Source of the DNA: UBA1858 sp965227695
GTDB lineage: Bacteria; Pseudomonadota; Gammaproteobacteria; UBA4575
Assembly: GCA_965227695.1 (NCBI GenBank)
Contig: OZ245760.1
Location: forward strand, 1,364,001 to 1,428,000
DNA length: 64,000 nt
Direction: 5' to 3'
Part shown: piece by piece, positions 42,709 to 52,585 of the stretch
Numbering within the stretch: position 1 is the stretch's first letter
Layout: each line of letters opens with the position of its first letter
Position numbers and translations under genes: made by a program
The notes under the pieces: generated by a model
What the model was told of the DNA's origin: nothing
What the model saw: only the letters and a program-made list of their open reading frames with translations
The model's database searches: none

Positions 42709-43377
42709 ATGACAGACCAAAGCGAAAAAATAACAATTGACTATTTCTCGGATATCCTTTGTGTCTGGGCCTGGGTTGCCCAGCGCCGTATCGATGAACT
42801 CAACAGCCAGTTTGCAGATAAAATACAGATTCAGCATCAATATGTCGACGTATTTGGTGACACACAAGACCGGATACAGACACAATGGTCAGACAAGGGG
42901 CTGTATGAAGGTTTTAGTCGCCATGTAATAAAAGCATCTGCACCCTATGATACGGCATTTGTCAGTAATGAAGTGTGGCTAAAATCAAAACCATCGACAT
43001 CAGCAAATGCACATTTAGTCATAAAAGCAATTGAACTTGTACATGGAAGCCCCATTGCAATTAGTTTCGCAGCCAGGTTGCGCAAAGCTTTCTTTGTTGA
43101 AGTACAAGATATTGGCAGTCTTGATGTTATTTATTCCATCGCAATGTCGGATAATCTGGATATAAACTTAATTCAGAATTGTATTTCGGGAGGCGAAGCA
43201 ATGGCAGCATTAATGCATGACTATCAGACGGCCAGAGAACTTGGAATTAAAGGCAGTCCCTGTTTTGTCATGAATGAAGGGCGGCAGATACTTTTTGGTA
43301 ATATAGGCTACAGGCTTCTGAAAACAAATGTTGAAGAGTTACTTAAACGCGCGGTCAATGAGGCCAGTTGGTGCTAG
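42709..43377 (+). CDS. DsbA-family protein with CxxA in place of CxxC
   Basis: 222 residues from the ATG at 42709. It resembles the FrnE/HCCA-isomerase branch of the DsbA fold: ITIDYFSDILCVWAWVAQRRID, a helical insert, and the cis-Pro loop ELGIKGSPCFVMNEG. The active-site motif is CVWA, so only one Cys is present, which rules out classical thiol-disulfide exchange but allows glutathione-dependent isomerase or transferase chemistry. No signal peptide, thus cytoplasmic. Stand-alone gene with no clear operon partner. Confidence 0.82.
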   Translation: MTDQSEKITIDYFSDILCVWAWVAQRRIDELNSQFADKIQIQHQYVDVFGDTQDRIQTQWSDKGLYEGFSRHVIKASAPYDTAFVSNEVWLKSKPSTSANAHLVIKAIELVHGSPIAISFAARLRKAFFVEVQDIGSLDVIYSIAMSDNLDINLIQNCISGGEAMAALMHDYQTARELGIKGSPCFVMNEGRQILFGNIGYRLLKTNVEELLKRAVNEASWC

Positions 43378-43540
43378 TGCCGTATCATCCGGACAATTTG
43401 ATCAATTTGCAAACAATATAGTGTGCATGTTTTGAGCAGTGTTAGTTGTTATTTAGTTATTACTTAGACGTCGCGATGCAGTATAGTCACGTAATGAAAA
43501 AATTGTATGAACTCTAATTATTAAATTATCTAGTAACGAT

Positions 43541-44284
43541 ATGACATATTGTGTTGCGATTAGTGTGAACTCAGGGATTGTTTTTTGCTCGGATTCAAGA
43601 ACAAATGCCGGAGTCGACCAGGTTAGTACCTACAGCAAAATGTACACATTTGGAAATCCGGGTGACCGCCAGCTTGTCATTATGACTGCGGGGAATCTGG
43701 CGACAACCCAGGCTGTTATATCCCAGCTGCGTCAGGATATAAAACGTAATTCAGAAGTCAATCTCATGACGACCAGCACAATGCGAGATACGGCGGATTA
43801 CCTTGGCAAAATAAACGTTGCGATACAGAGTAAACACGAAGCTGACGGTACTGATTTCGAAGCGAGTTTCCTGTTAGGCGGACAGATCAGGGAAGGTAAC
43901 CATAGGGTGTTTTTAATATACCCTCAGGGGAATTATATTACGACGTCTGCGGGAACACCATTTTTACAAATTGGTGAAAGCAAGTATGGCAAGCCAATTC
44001 TGGATCGTATCATTACACCTGATACACATCTTTCAACCGCAGCCTGTTGTGCATTGGTATCCATGGATTCAACTATGAATAGCAACCTCACGGTGGGCCC
44101 ACCCATCGAATTAACAGTATATAAAACCAATAGCCTTGAAGCAGGATTTTACCACTGTTTTAATGAAGATAGTGAATATTTGCGAGAACTCAAAAAGCAG
44201 TGGGACGCTCGGTTAAAAGAAGCATTTAGTCAGCTACCGCCTATGGAATGGTCGAAAAAGTGGGATCAACAACTGAATGAATGA
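43541..44284 (+). CDS. anbu: Anbu proteasome-like peptidase
   Basis: 247 residues. It starts MTYCVAISVNSGIVFCSDSRTNAGVDQVSTYSKM, the hallmark N-terminus of Anbu (a Thr-2 nucleophile after Met removal, and the SDSRTNAG motif). It is related to the proteasome beta subunit and forms ring or helical assemblies. It is tail-to-tail with the peptidase gene and overlaps it by 44 bases. The neighbouring alpha-E and ATP-grasp genes are the usual Anbu partners. The biological target remains unknown. Confidence 0.93.
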   Translation: MTYCVAISVNSGIVFCSDSRTNAGVDQVSTYSKMYTFGNPGDRQLVIMTAGNLATTQAVISQLRQDIKRNSEVNLMTTSTMRDTADYLGKINVAIQSKHEADGTDFEASFLLGGQIREGNHRVFLIYPQGNYITTSAGTPFLQIGESKYGKPILDRIITPDTHLSTAACCALVSMDSTMNSNLTVGPPIELTVYKTNSLEAGFYHCFNEDSEYLRELKKQWDARLKEAFSQLPPMEWSKKWDQQLNE

Positions 44285-45260
44285 AGTTAAGTTTGCTGGC
44301 GATCGTGTGTGAATGCGTAAAAGGGTAGGCGTCATTCAGACCAATACTGCGGTTTAGCTCATTTAATATGATAGTCAGTCGTGTCCATTCCTCTAAAAAA
44401 GCATTTGGATTTTTAAAATGATCACTGATATCCAGCATATCGTAGGTTGCTGCAGTCTCAAGTAAATCCATCATGTGAAGGTAATGTGCCCAGCACTCGG
44501 CCCAGTCTTCCAGGGGGTGAGCCTGAGCATAATGGCTGATAAATTCATCGCCTGTATCCGTATTCGGACCATGAGAATAATAATAGCTTAGTGCTCGCTG
44601 ATAATCAGTATTTTCGTCACCAAACAGAATGCGGAATTGCTCGATGTATGTGCTATTTTTGACCAGGATATCGAAATAATAGTGTCCGCTTTCATGCCTG
44701 AGATGGCCAAGCGGGGTGCGATAAAGTTCTCTCATGATTGTGCGCGTCAACTCGCGGCTTGCATCATCAGCTTCGCGCAGGTTAATGGTAATGACACCAT
44801 CTTTATGGCCGGTCAGTACAAATTCCTGAGCAATATCGGGGTTTGACTGCTGGTCTTCCATAAACCGGAAAGATAGCTTTTTTGTTTCTCCATTTTTTTG
44901 TTGTAAGGGAAGATTTAATTGCAGGAGTGTTCTGATTAAACGACGTTTGGCATTCTCCAGTACTCTCCACTTTGTAATGTTTTCCTCGTAGCTTAGATTG
45001 GGGACGGTGATGTTAAGTAAACACGAATAACAGTACTGACTATTATCATGGCTAATACCATTACAAACATTGAAGTCTGTGTAATTGCGACATAATGAGA
45101 CTTTGCCGGCATCTGCGCTGAAATAAATTCCGGGGCTGTCTTCGTCCAGTGCCAGCATGCGGTCACTGGTAATGTCCAGTCCTAAAGTGCGCCCACATTT
45201 GATGCAGTGTGTATTTTCAAAATAAACGGTATTGCCACAAGTGCATTGATAATTTTTCAC
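44241..45260 (-). CDS. Putative zinc-binding metallopeptidase with N-terminal zinc ribbon
   Basis: 339 residues. N-terminal Cys pairs (CTCGNTVYFENTHCIKCGR, then CRNYTDFNVCNG and QYCYSC) form zinc-ribbon-like knuckles. The peptidase motif is LRHESGHYYFDIL, an HExxH site near residue 190. The C-terminal part has WAECWAHYLHMMD. The start is GTG, three bases after the alpha-E stop. The family is commonly encoded with alpha-E and ATP-grasp genes. It would be the second protease of this island. Confidence 0.88.
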   Translation of the reverse strand: MKNYQCTCGNTVYFENTHCIKCGRTLGLDITSDRMLALDEDSPGIYFSADAGKVSLCRNYTDFNVCNGISHDNSQYCYSCLLNITVPNLSYEENITKWRVLENAKRRLIRTLLQLNLPLQQKNGETKKLSFRFMEDQQSNPDIAQEFVLTGHKDGVITINLREADDASRELTRTIMRELYRTPLGHLRHESGHYYFDILVKNSTYIEQFRILFGDENTDYQRALSYYYSHGPNTDTGDEFISHYAQAHPLEDWAECWAHYLHMMDLLETAATYDMLDISDHFKNPNAFLEEWTRLTIILNELNRSIGLNDAYPFTHSHTIASKLNFIHSVVDPTFSTIP

Positions 45261-45263
45261 GGG

Positions 45264-46211
45264 CTATTTATGTATAAACCAAGTTCGCTCTATTTCTTTA
45301 TGCATTTTTGAAATATCAATCTGCAGTGAATCAATGAATGTATGTAAAGATGAGTCTGTCAGTGCTTTGATGTCTGCTTTGTTAAGTTTATTTAATACGT
45401 GGGTGATTTTCCTGCATACATTTTTTGAATTATCAAGTTTATTCAGGCAGGACTGGACTTCTTGCATACAATGAGCAATTGATCGTGGGAATTCCATGTC
45501 TTTAATAATAAAACGTACAACATCTTCGCCAACAACACGATTCCTTACATGCTGTCTATAGGTCTGATAACCACTCAACGATACCAGTATGTTCATCCAT
45601 AAAATATCCTCATAGAGCTTTACGGTGTCAGATTCCTCTTTGTCCTGGAGAAGGTGGGGTAGCAGGTATGCAGAACCCATATCGATGATGCGCGAACTCA
45701 TATCAGCCCGTTCAAGGTTTCTTCCCAGGCGTAAAAATGTATAAGCAGCGCTATGGCTCATCGAACCCGCCAACAGACCTGTCAGTTGCTGGCAGTTTGA
45801 TATTATCTCCTGTAGCAGATGGTATCGTTGTCTTCTGCCAAGTCCATGTTCCAGTTCGACATTTAGCAAATGATAGACATGATTGATTCTTTCCCATGCG
45901 TCTGTCGGTATCACTTCACGTGTTGTACGGGCATTTTCCCTGGCCATAAACAGGGAGTTGAGAATAGAAGTTGGGTTGTTCAGGTCAGAAATAAGAAACT
46001 TTATAATGTTGCGTTCTTCGGCTTTTAAACCCAGTGTATTGAACAGTGCATCGGCACCGACGATTTCAACCAGTGTTTCCCATCCCAGTCGGGTACCCCG
46101 GGGCAGGTCGAACAGCAAGTTTGAGTAGACATTGATAAGTCTTGCCGTGTTTTCTGCACGTTCCATATAACGACTTAACCAGTACAGTCTATTTGCAACA
46201 CGTGACAACAT
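45264..46211 (-). CDS. Alpha-E domain protein (Anbu-associated)
   Basis: 315 residues, all-helical. It starts MLSRVANRLYWLSRYMERAENTARLINVYSNLLFDLP, the standard opening of alpha-E domain proteins, with WETLVEIVG and ENARTTREVIPTDAWERIN later. The function is unknown, but it occurs with ATP-grasp and transglutaminase or peptidase genes in Anbu loci and may build or tag a peptide. Spacing to neighbours is 3 and 11 bases, so it forms an operon with the ATP-grasp gene. Confidence 0.92.
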   Translation of the reverse strand: MLSRVANRLYWLSRYMERAENTARLINVYSNLLFDLPRGTRLGWETLVEIVGADALFNTLGLKAEERNIIKFLISDLNNPTSILNSLFMARENARTTREVIPTDAWERINHVYHLLNVELEHGLGRRQRYHLLQEIISNCQQLTGLLAGSMSHSAAYTFLRLGRNLERADMSSRIIDMGSAYLLPHLLQDKEESDTVKLYEDILWMNILVSLSGYQTYRQHVRNRVVGEDVVRFIIKDMEFPRSIAHCMQEVQSCLNKLDNSKNVCRKITHVLNKLNKADIKALTDSSLHTFIDSLQIDISKMHKEIERTWFIHK

Positions 46212-46222
46212 AAGTATCCACT

Positions 46223-47659
<1,437 letters not shown>

Positions 47660-47810
47660 TGTGTGATGATAACACAGCTGTCAGTGTCATGAGTTTGGCG
47701 CGAGAATCGCCTTATTCTGGTGCATAATATTTTTAAGTCAAAGATGATCGCAGGCAATTCAAAATATCGTGTATTTATTATAATTGCAGGTGTCTAACAA
47801 GGGTAAGTCC

Positions 47811-49133
47811 ATGAGCGATGAAAATTTAGATCATGTTGTTATCAGCGAGCAGCAATTCGACAGGGCAAGCGCCTATATGGATCATATTCAGAAAGGCCTT
47901 GTTGATTTTCTCAAACAGCCAAAACATATTTATATTACTCATTTCCCGGTCGAGATGGATGATGGATCCGTGACGACATTCCGCTGTTATCGGGTGATCC
48001 ACAATCGGGTCTTTGGTCCTGCCAAGGGGGGTATTCGTTATCATCCGGATGTCACTGAGCAAGAAGTGATTTCTCTGGCAAAACTGATGACATGGAAATG
48101 CGCACTGGTAAATTTACCTTTTGGCGGAGCCAAAGGTGGCATCATATGTGACACTAAAAAACTCAGTGCGAATGAACTTCGGCGGATTACACGTCGCTTC
48201 ACCACGGAACTGTTTAAAGTGTTTGGCGCGTACACCGATATACCTGCGCCGGATCTGTATACCGATGAACAAACCATGGCGTGGATTTATGATACCTATG
48301 ATGTGTTGAATCCTGGCGCAAATAATCGACTGGTTGTGACAGGAAAACCACTGAATCTTGGCGGTTCTCTGGGTCGCCATGAGGCAACCGGGCTTGGTGT
48401 ACTGTTTGTTACCCAACGGTTTCTGTCAAAGAGTCTTATTCCAGGCATCAGCGAAGTGGCAGGTGCACGCGTGGCGATACAGGGATTTGGGAACGTGGGT
48501 AGTGTGGCGGCAGAACACTTTTGCAGAAAAGGTGCGAAGATTATTGCCTTGAGTGATAGCGAAGGCGGCATCTATGCCGCAGATGGACTAAACCTGGATG
48601 AAGTCATCAAACACAAGGAACAGTTTGGTCGTATCGTCGGTACTCCCGGGACGTTGACGATAAGCAACGAGCAATTAATTGAGCTTGAGTGTGATGTTTT
48701 GATTCCGGCGGCAATTAGTAACCAGATACGTGCAGATAATGCACATAATATAAAAGCCAAACTGATCGTGGAGGCAGCAAATAATCCAATAACACCAGCC
48801 GCGGACACGATTCTGAACACTCGTGGAGTGTTCGTCATACCGGATATTGTGGCCAATGCCGGCGGAGTGACGGTGAGTTACTATGAGTGGGTGCAAAACC
48901 AGGCTAACGAGCAGTGGGATCTTGACCTGGTCAATAGCAAGTTGCGCAGAAAAATGGAAGATTGCCTGGATACGGTCTTTGACCGCTGGCAGGCATTTGT
49001 CGTCGGTGAAGAGTGCGGAATTGACGCCGAATCCGGCGAGAAGCTTGAGTGTCCGGACTTCAGAACTGTGGCACTACTGATTGCTATTGAAAGAGTCTCA
49101 AATGCGACCTTGATCAGGGGGGTCTGGCCCTAG
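47811..49133 (+). CDS. gdhA: Glutamate dehydrogenase (Glu/Leu/Phe/Val family)
   Basis: 440 residues from the ATG at 47811, with AAGGG about seven bases before it; a TTG at 47784 is less likely. Motifs: GPAKGGIRYHPDVTEQEV, LPFGGAKGGI (catalytic Lys), IPAPDLYTDEQTMAW, and the Rossmann GFGNVGSVAAEHF. It interconverts glutamate with 2-oxoglutarate and ammonia. Located just before the cluster that I propose makes a glutamine-derived osmolyte; glutamate supply would be consistent, but the gap of 369 bases means separate transcription. Confidence 0.93.
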   Translation: MSDENLDHVVISEQQFDRASAYMDHIQKGLVDFLKQPKHIYITHFPVEMDDGSVTTFRCYRVIHNRVFGPAKGGIRYHPDVTEQEVISLAKLMTWKCALVNLPFGGAKGGIICDTKKLSANELRRITRRFTTELFKVFGAYTDIPAPDLYTDEQTMAWIYDTYDVLNPGANNRLVVTGKPLNLGGSLGRHEATGLGVLFVTQRFLSKSLIPGISEVAGARVAIQGFGNVGSVAAEHFCRKGAKIIALSDSEGGIYAADGLNLDEVIKHKEQFGRIVGTPGTLTISNEQLIELECDVLIPAAISNQIRADNAHNIKAKLIVEAANNPITPAADTILNTRGVFVIPDIVANAGGVTVSYYEWVQNQANEQWDLDLVNSKLRRKMEDCLDTVFDRWQAFVVGEECGIDAESGEKLECPDFRTVALLIAIERVSNATLIRGVWP

Positions 49134-49502
49134 CGTGATATTGAGTCTACCTTGCTGTTAGTCAGCTGTCGCTGACATTGACAACAATTTATTTGCGCTA
49201 TGCCGTTGCCATCTTTGCTGAATGGTTCAATTGAGCAGCGTTCTAAGCGCATAGAAACGCGCTGCCTTTACAAGTGCTTTGTGAATGTTTTTGTGCGAAA
49301 TAAGCCATCATAGCGTGTTTACGCAGGCGGCCTGTCCGGAAACCATAGCGATAAATTTATTCCGGATCAACGTTATTATGCTTGATAGCGGGCTGAAACC
49401 CGGCCAGTGATCGTTCTTCCGGTTTGAATTAAAGACTTTTAGTTGTTAAGGTGTGATAGCTGATTGTGTGTATGGTTCAATAAATTACCAATTAGCCAAC
49501 CT
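49134..49502. other. Intergenic region after gdhA
   Basis: 369 bases before the FN3-like gene. It contains two hairpins, a small GTCAGC-TGTC-GCTGAC stem and a larger interrupted stem (listed separately), and must include the promoter of the downstream cluster. No ORF of note. Confidence 0.5.
49235..49265 (+). terminator. Interrupted hairpin downstream of gdhA
   Basis: GCAGCG pairs with CGCTGC and the inner TTCTA with TAGAA, separated by a three-base bulge on the 3' side, with a six-base loop. Eleven pairs in total, followed by CTTTAC rather than a long T-run. Plausibly the gdhA transcript end. Confidence 0.45.
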
Positions 49503-49925
49503 ATGTATATAAATATAACAATTATACTCGCGATCTGGTGTTTCATCATTCATCCTTCCTACGCTGATGCGCTGCATGGCCTGGAACTGGACAGGCAAGT
49601 ATCTACCGAGGGATTTATTACTGTAAGCTGGCAAAATGGTGCGGCCAGTTCCCCCCATGAGCTGCAGGTCGCTCATGACCCGTCTTTTGAAAATTTGACG
49701 CATAAAATAAATATGGGACAACAGACATCCGTTCATCTCAGTGGTCTCAGGAATGGTCGTTATTATGTGCGTTTCATTGATGAAAATGCAGGGTTGGTCA
49801 GCGGTCCGGCTTCGTTTGTCGTAGAGCACCGTCAATTTGATCATGCAATTAAATTATTTTTTGTTGGCGCCGCGTTATTCACCTTTTTATTGGTAACACT
49901 GATTCGTTTTTCGAATAAAGCTTGA
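49503..49925 (+). CDS. Exported fibronectin-III-like membrane-anchored protein
   Basis: 140 residues from the ATG at 49503. The signal peptide is MYINITIILAIWCFIIHPSYA. The mature domain reads as an FN3-like fold: GFITVSWQNGAASSPHELQVAHDPSFEN, LSGLRNGRYYVRFIDENAGLVSGPASFVV. A C-terminal TM helix (LFFVGAALFTFLLVTLIRF) anchors it, so the FN3 domain faces the periplasm. The symporter starts seven bases downstream. It may assist that transporter, which would be unusual for the SSS family. Confidence 0.75.
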   Translation: MYINITIILAIWCFIIHPSYADALHGLELDRQVSTEGFITVSWQNGAASSPHELQVAHDPSFENLTHKINMGQQTSVHLSGLRNGRYYVRFIDENAGLVSGPASFVVEHRQFDHAIKLFFVGAALFTFLLVTLIRFSNKA

Positions 49926-49932
49926 TTATATT

Positions 49933-51354
49933 ATGGCTGCATCACAAATTTCACCGGCCACAGCGCTGACCATATTGGTTTTATTTGGAATTTTCTGGAT
50001 TGCTTTCGGGTGGTGGCTGGGAAGGCATAACCGCACGCTCGATGATTACATGCTGGCCGGGCGTAACGTTGGGCTGGCATTGGCCGCTGCCACTTCGATG
50101 GCAACATGGATTACAAGCAATACGACGCTTGTTGCGCCTCAGCTTACCTATCAATTTGGCATTTGGGGAATGATTGGTTATTCAATGGCAGCCTTAGGCC
50201 TGGTTTTATTTGCTCCCATGGCTAAGCGTATCAAGTCACTTATGCCGCAGGGATATACATGTGGTGATTTCATCAGACTGCGTTATGGCAGGTTTGCCTG
50301 GGTTATATTTTTAATGGTGTCATTTTTTTATGCCATGGGCTGGTTAATCAGTCTGGGAATGGCGGGAGGGATACTGCTCCAGTCGTTAAGCGGACTTGAT
50401 TATCATATTGGCATGACTGCAATTCTGTTTATCTGTGTTGCATATACCCTGCTCGGTGGATTACGTGCCGTCATTGCTACAGATTTTGTGCAAACGGTAA
50501 TAATTGTTTTGGGAGTATGCTTTATTGCTTATGTATGCATGCGGGATGTCGGCCTTCAGAATATATACACCAGTGTTTCGACGAGCCAGCCTGAATTGCT
50601 GAATATCATGTTCCCGGCCGCTATCATGTTTTTATTTAATAATATTTTCTTTGGAATCGGTGAAATATTTCATTCCAATGTATGGTGGTCGAGAGCGTTT
50701 GCATATCGCTCTGGTATAGGTAAAAAAGCGTACCTGATTGCCGGGTTAATGTGGTTTCCCGTGCCGATTGTTACAGGTTTTATCGCACTTGCTGCCACCT
50801 ACCTGAATATCTACCCGCCCAGTCCTGATATGGTCGGACCGATGGTGGCTGCGGAACTGCTCGGCAGTATCGGAGCGGTGTTTGTATTTATCGTTGTCTT
50901 TTCAGCACTTGCTTCGAGTATGGATTCATTGCTTGCTGCAACAAGTGACCTGCTCACCCAGGACATTTATCATAAACTGATAATAAAATCCGCGACCAAG
51001 GAGCATTTGCTGCGTGCCAGTAAAGTGATTATTTTGCTATTGGGAATTACGACATGGTTGCTATGTCTGCCACGAATCACGACTCTGGGCGAACTGCTGA
51101 ACTTTACCGGTGCATTCGTAGCAAGCACTATCTGGCCGATTGTGTTTGGTTTGTATCATCAGAGGCTTGCCGGAGTATATGCCGGGTTGGCAATGGCTGC
51201 AGGCACAATTGGCGGTTTAATTGCCTATTTCCAAATTGGCTTTTATGTAGCCGCGTTAATTTCATGCATTATTTCATTGGTTGTCTGCCTGGCTGGTCTG
51301 TTGTTAACTGATGAAAATTACCAATGGAACAAATTGACAAAGGCGGAATCCTAG
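49933..51354 (+). CDS. Sodium:solute symporter (SSS family)
   Basis: 473 residues, about 13 helices. It starts LTILVLFGIFWIAFGWWLGR, then DDYMLAGRNVGLALAAATSMATWITSNT (the Na+-site helix) and ALLLGGLRAVIATDFVQT-like YTLLGGLRAVIATDFVQTVI. The family moves sugars, amino acids, or other solutes with Na+. It is flanked by the FN3 protein (gap 7) and a 40-residue peptide (gap 2). In the context of carbamoyl/amide enzymes it may take up the osmolyte or its precursor. Confidence 0.92.
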   Translation: MAASQISPATALTILVLFGIFWIAFGWWLGRHNRTLDDYMLAGRNVGLALAAATSMATWITSNTTLVAPQLTYQFGIWGMIGYSMAALGLVLFAPMAKRIKSLMPQGYTCGDFIRLRYGRFAWVIFLMVSFFYAMGWLISLGMAGGILLQSLSGLDYHIGMTAILFICVAYTLLGGLRAVIATDFVQTVIIVLGVCFIAYVCMRDVGLQNIYTSVSTSQPELLNIMFPAAIMFLFNNIFFGIGEIFHSNVWWSRAFAYRSGIGKKAYLIAGLMWFPVPIVTGFIALAATYLNIYPPSPDMVGPMVAAELLGSIGAVFVFIVVFSALASSMDSLLAATSDLLTQDIYHKLIIKSATKEHLLRASKVIILLLGITTWLLCLPRITTLGELLNFTGAFVASTIWPIVFGLYHQRLAGVYAGLAMAAGTIGGLIAYFQIGFYVAALISCIISLVVCLAGLLLTDENYQWNKLTKAES

Positions 51355-51356
51355 AT

Positions 51357-51479
51357 ATGTATGTTGAGTATTTATATTTTAATTTGATTATTAATTTTGC
51401 ACTGTTGGCGGTATCAATGATTCCCATTGTGCTGCTATTTTTGCTGTTTCTTGACTGGAAACGAAAGGACTTATGGTGA
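51357..51479 (+). CDS. 40-residue membrane peptide linking symporter and carbamoyltransferase genes
   Basis: The ATG at 51357 starts two bases after the symporter stop and the ORF ends by overlapping the next start (ATG at 51473) by seven bases. The product MYVEYLYFNLIINFALLAV continues as one long hydrophobic helix and ends DWKRKDLW, a positive-inside tail. Position, overlap and composition support a real small subunit, similar to the small accessory proteins of some SSS symporters. GGA lies about nine bases upstream. Confidence 0.65.
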   Translation: MYVEYLYFNLIINFALLAVSMIPIVLLFLLFLDWKRKDLW

Positions 51480-52552
51480 CTAGTAATACTGTGGATACAG
51501 GGACCGGGTTTGAAAGGGAGCTACCGGATGCCTATGGCAATGCACATCCTAAAGCTTTGCTGAAATTTATTGAAGAGGATGGTGATATTCTCAAAGAACT
51601 GACCTCGCAACATATTGTCTCTTCTGATCAATTTAATCGGGACGTTATTCTTCAGCTTTTTCGCCTGGCTTCCAAATACGAAAGTAACCCCGAACGATTC
51701 AGTACCCCATTGCAGGGCAAGCTTTTGATTAGCGCCTTCTATGAACCAAGTACGCGTACGCGGTTATCTTTTGAAAGTGCCTGGCATCGTCTTGGTGGTG
51801 ACATAATGTCAATTACTGATCGAACTACCACGGGTATTGCCAAGGGCGAGTCTTTGCAGGATGTTGCTGAAATGTTTAATAACTATGGTGATTGCGTCGT
51901 CCTGCGTGATAATGATGAAACATCCGTCAGGCAAATGATGGTTTCTCTGAGAATACCAATCATCAATGCCGGTAATGGTATTGATGAACATCCCACACAG
52001 GCATTGGCAGATCTATATACTATTTTCAAGTGGCGTCCATCTTTGCTGAACGTGGTGATGGAGAATCAGAAAATAAATATCGGTATCATTGGTGTGCCAA
52101 ATAAAATGCGCACTGTACGTAGCCTGTTAAAGCTGCTTGCTCACTTTCCTGACTGCATTGCCAGCATAACCATTATTCATGCAGATAAAAATGATAATAT
52201 ATTTGATGATGGCCAGAGGGAACAACTGGAAAATGTTGGTATTCCTGTTAGCACAACAAGCCAGTTAAATGATTGCCTGCCTTCACTTGACGTGGTTTAT
52301 ATCAATGCTATCGCCTGGGTAGGTGACGAGGCAGAAACATATGGCACTAATTTTCAATTGAATCGTCAATCACGACTCAAAAGAGAGGCGATCATACTGC
52401 ACCCGCTGGCTCGTGGCGACGAGCTGTCTACAGATCTGGACTCAACCTCTCATAACTGGTATTTCGCGCAGGCGCGAGGTGCTGTGTTTTTGCGTATGGC
52501 GCTACTTACCTGTATGAGTCAACGGACTGAACGAGTCATGGATGTGATTTAG
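51473..52552 (+). CDS. Aspartate-carbamoyltransferase-like enzyme with altered amino-acid site
   Basis: 359 residues against about 310 for PyrB; the extra length is an N-terminal extension. Carbamoyl-phosphate residues are kept: EPSTRTR (93-97), Lys124 in GIAKGESLQD, Arg145 in VVLRDND, HPTQALADLYTI (173-176) and Arg213. The aspartate-binding loop (RVQKER in E. coli PyrB, giving Arg229 and Gln231) reads INAIAWVGDEAE here, and HPLPRVDE reads HPLARGDE at 310-317. So it transfers a carbamoyl group, probably to an amino acid other than aspartate. It overlaps the small peptide gene by seven bases; an asparagine-synthetase-like gene follows after 33 bases. Confidence 0.85.
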   Translation: MVTSNTVDTGTGFERELPDAYGNAHPKALLKFIEEDGDILKELTSQHIVSSDQFNRDVILQLFRLASKYESNPERFSTPLQGKLLISAFYEPSTRTRLSFESAWHRLGGDIMSITDRTTTGIAKGESLQDVAEMFNNYGDCVVLRDNDETSVRQMMVSLRIPIINAGNGIDEHPTQALADLYTIFKWRPSLLNVVMENQKINIGIIGVPNKMRTVRSLLKLLAHFPDCIASITIIHADKNDNIFDDGQREQLENVGIPVSTTSQLNDCLPSLDVVYINAIAWVGDEAETYGTNFQLNRQSRLKREAIILHPLARGDELSTDLDSTSHNWYFAQARGAVFLRMALLTCMSQRTERVMDVI

Positions 52553-52585
52553 CATTCCAATCTTAATCTAACCAAGGAGAATTTT

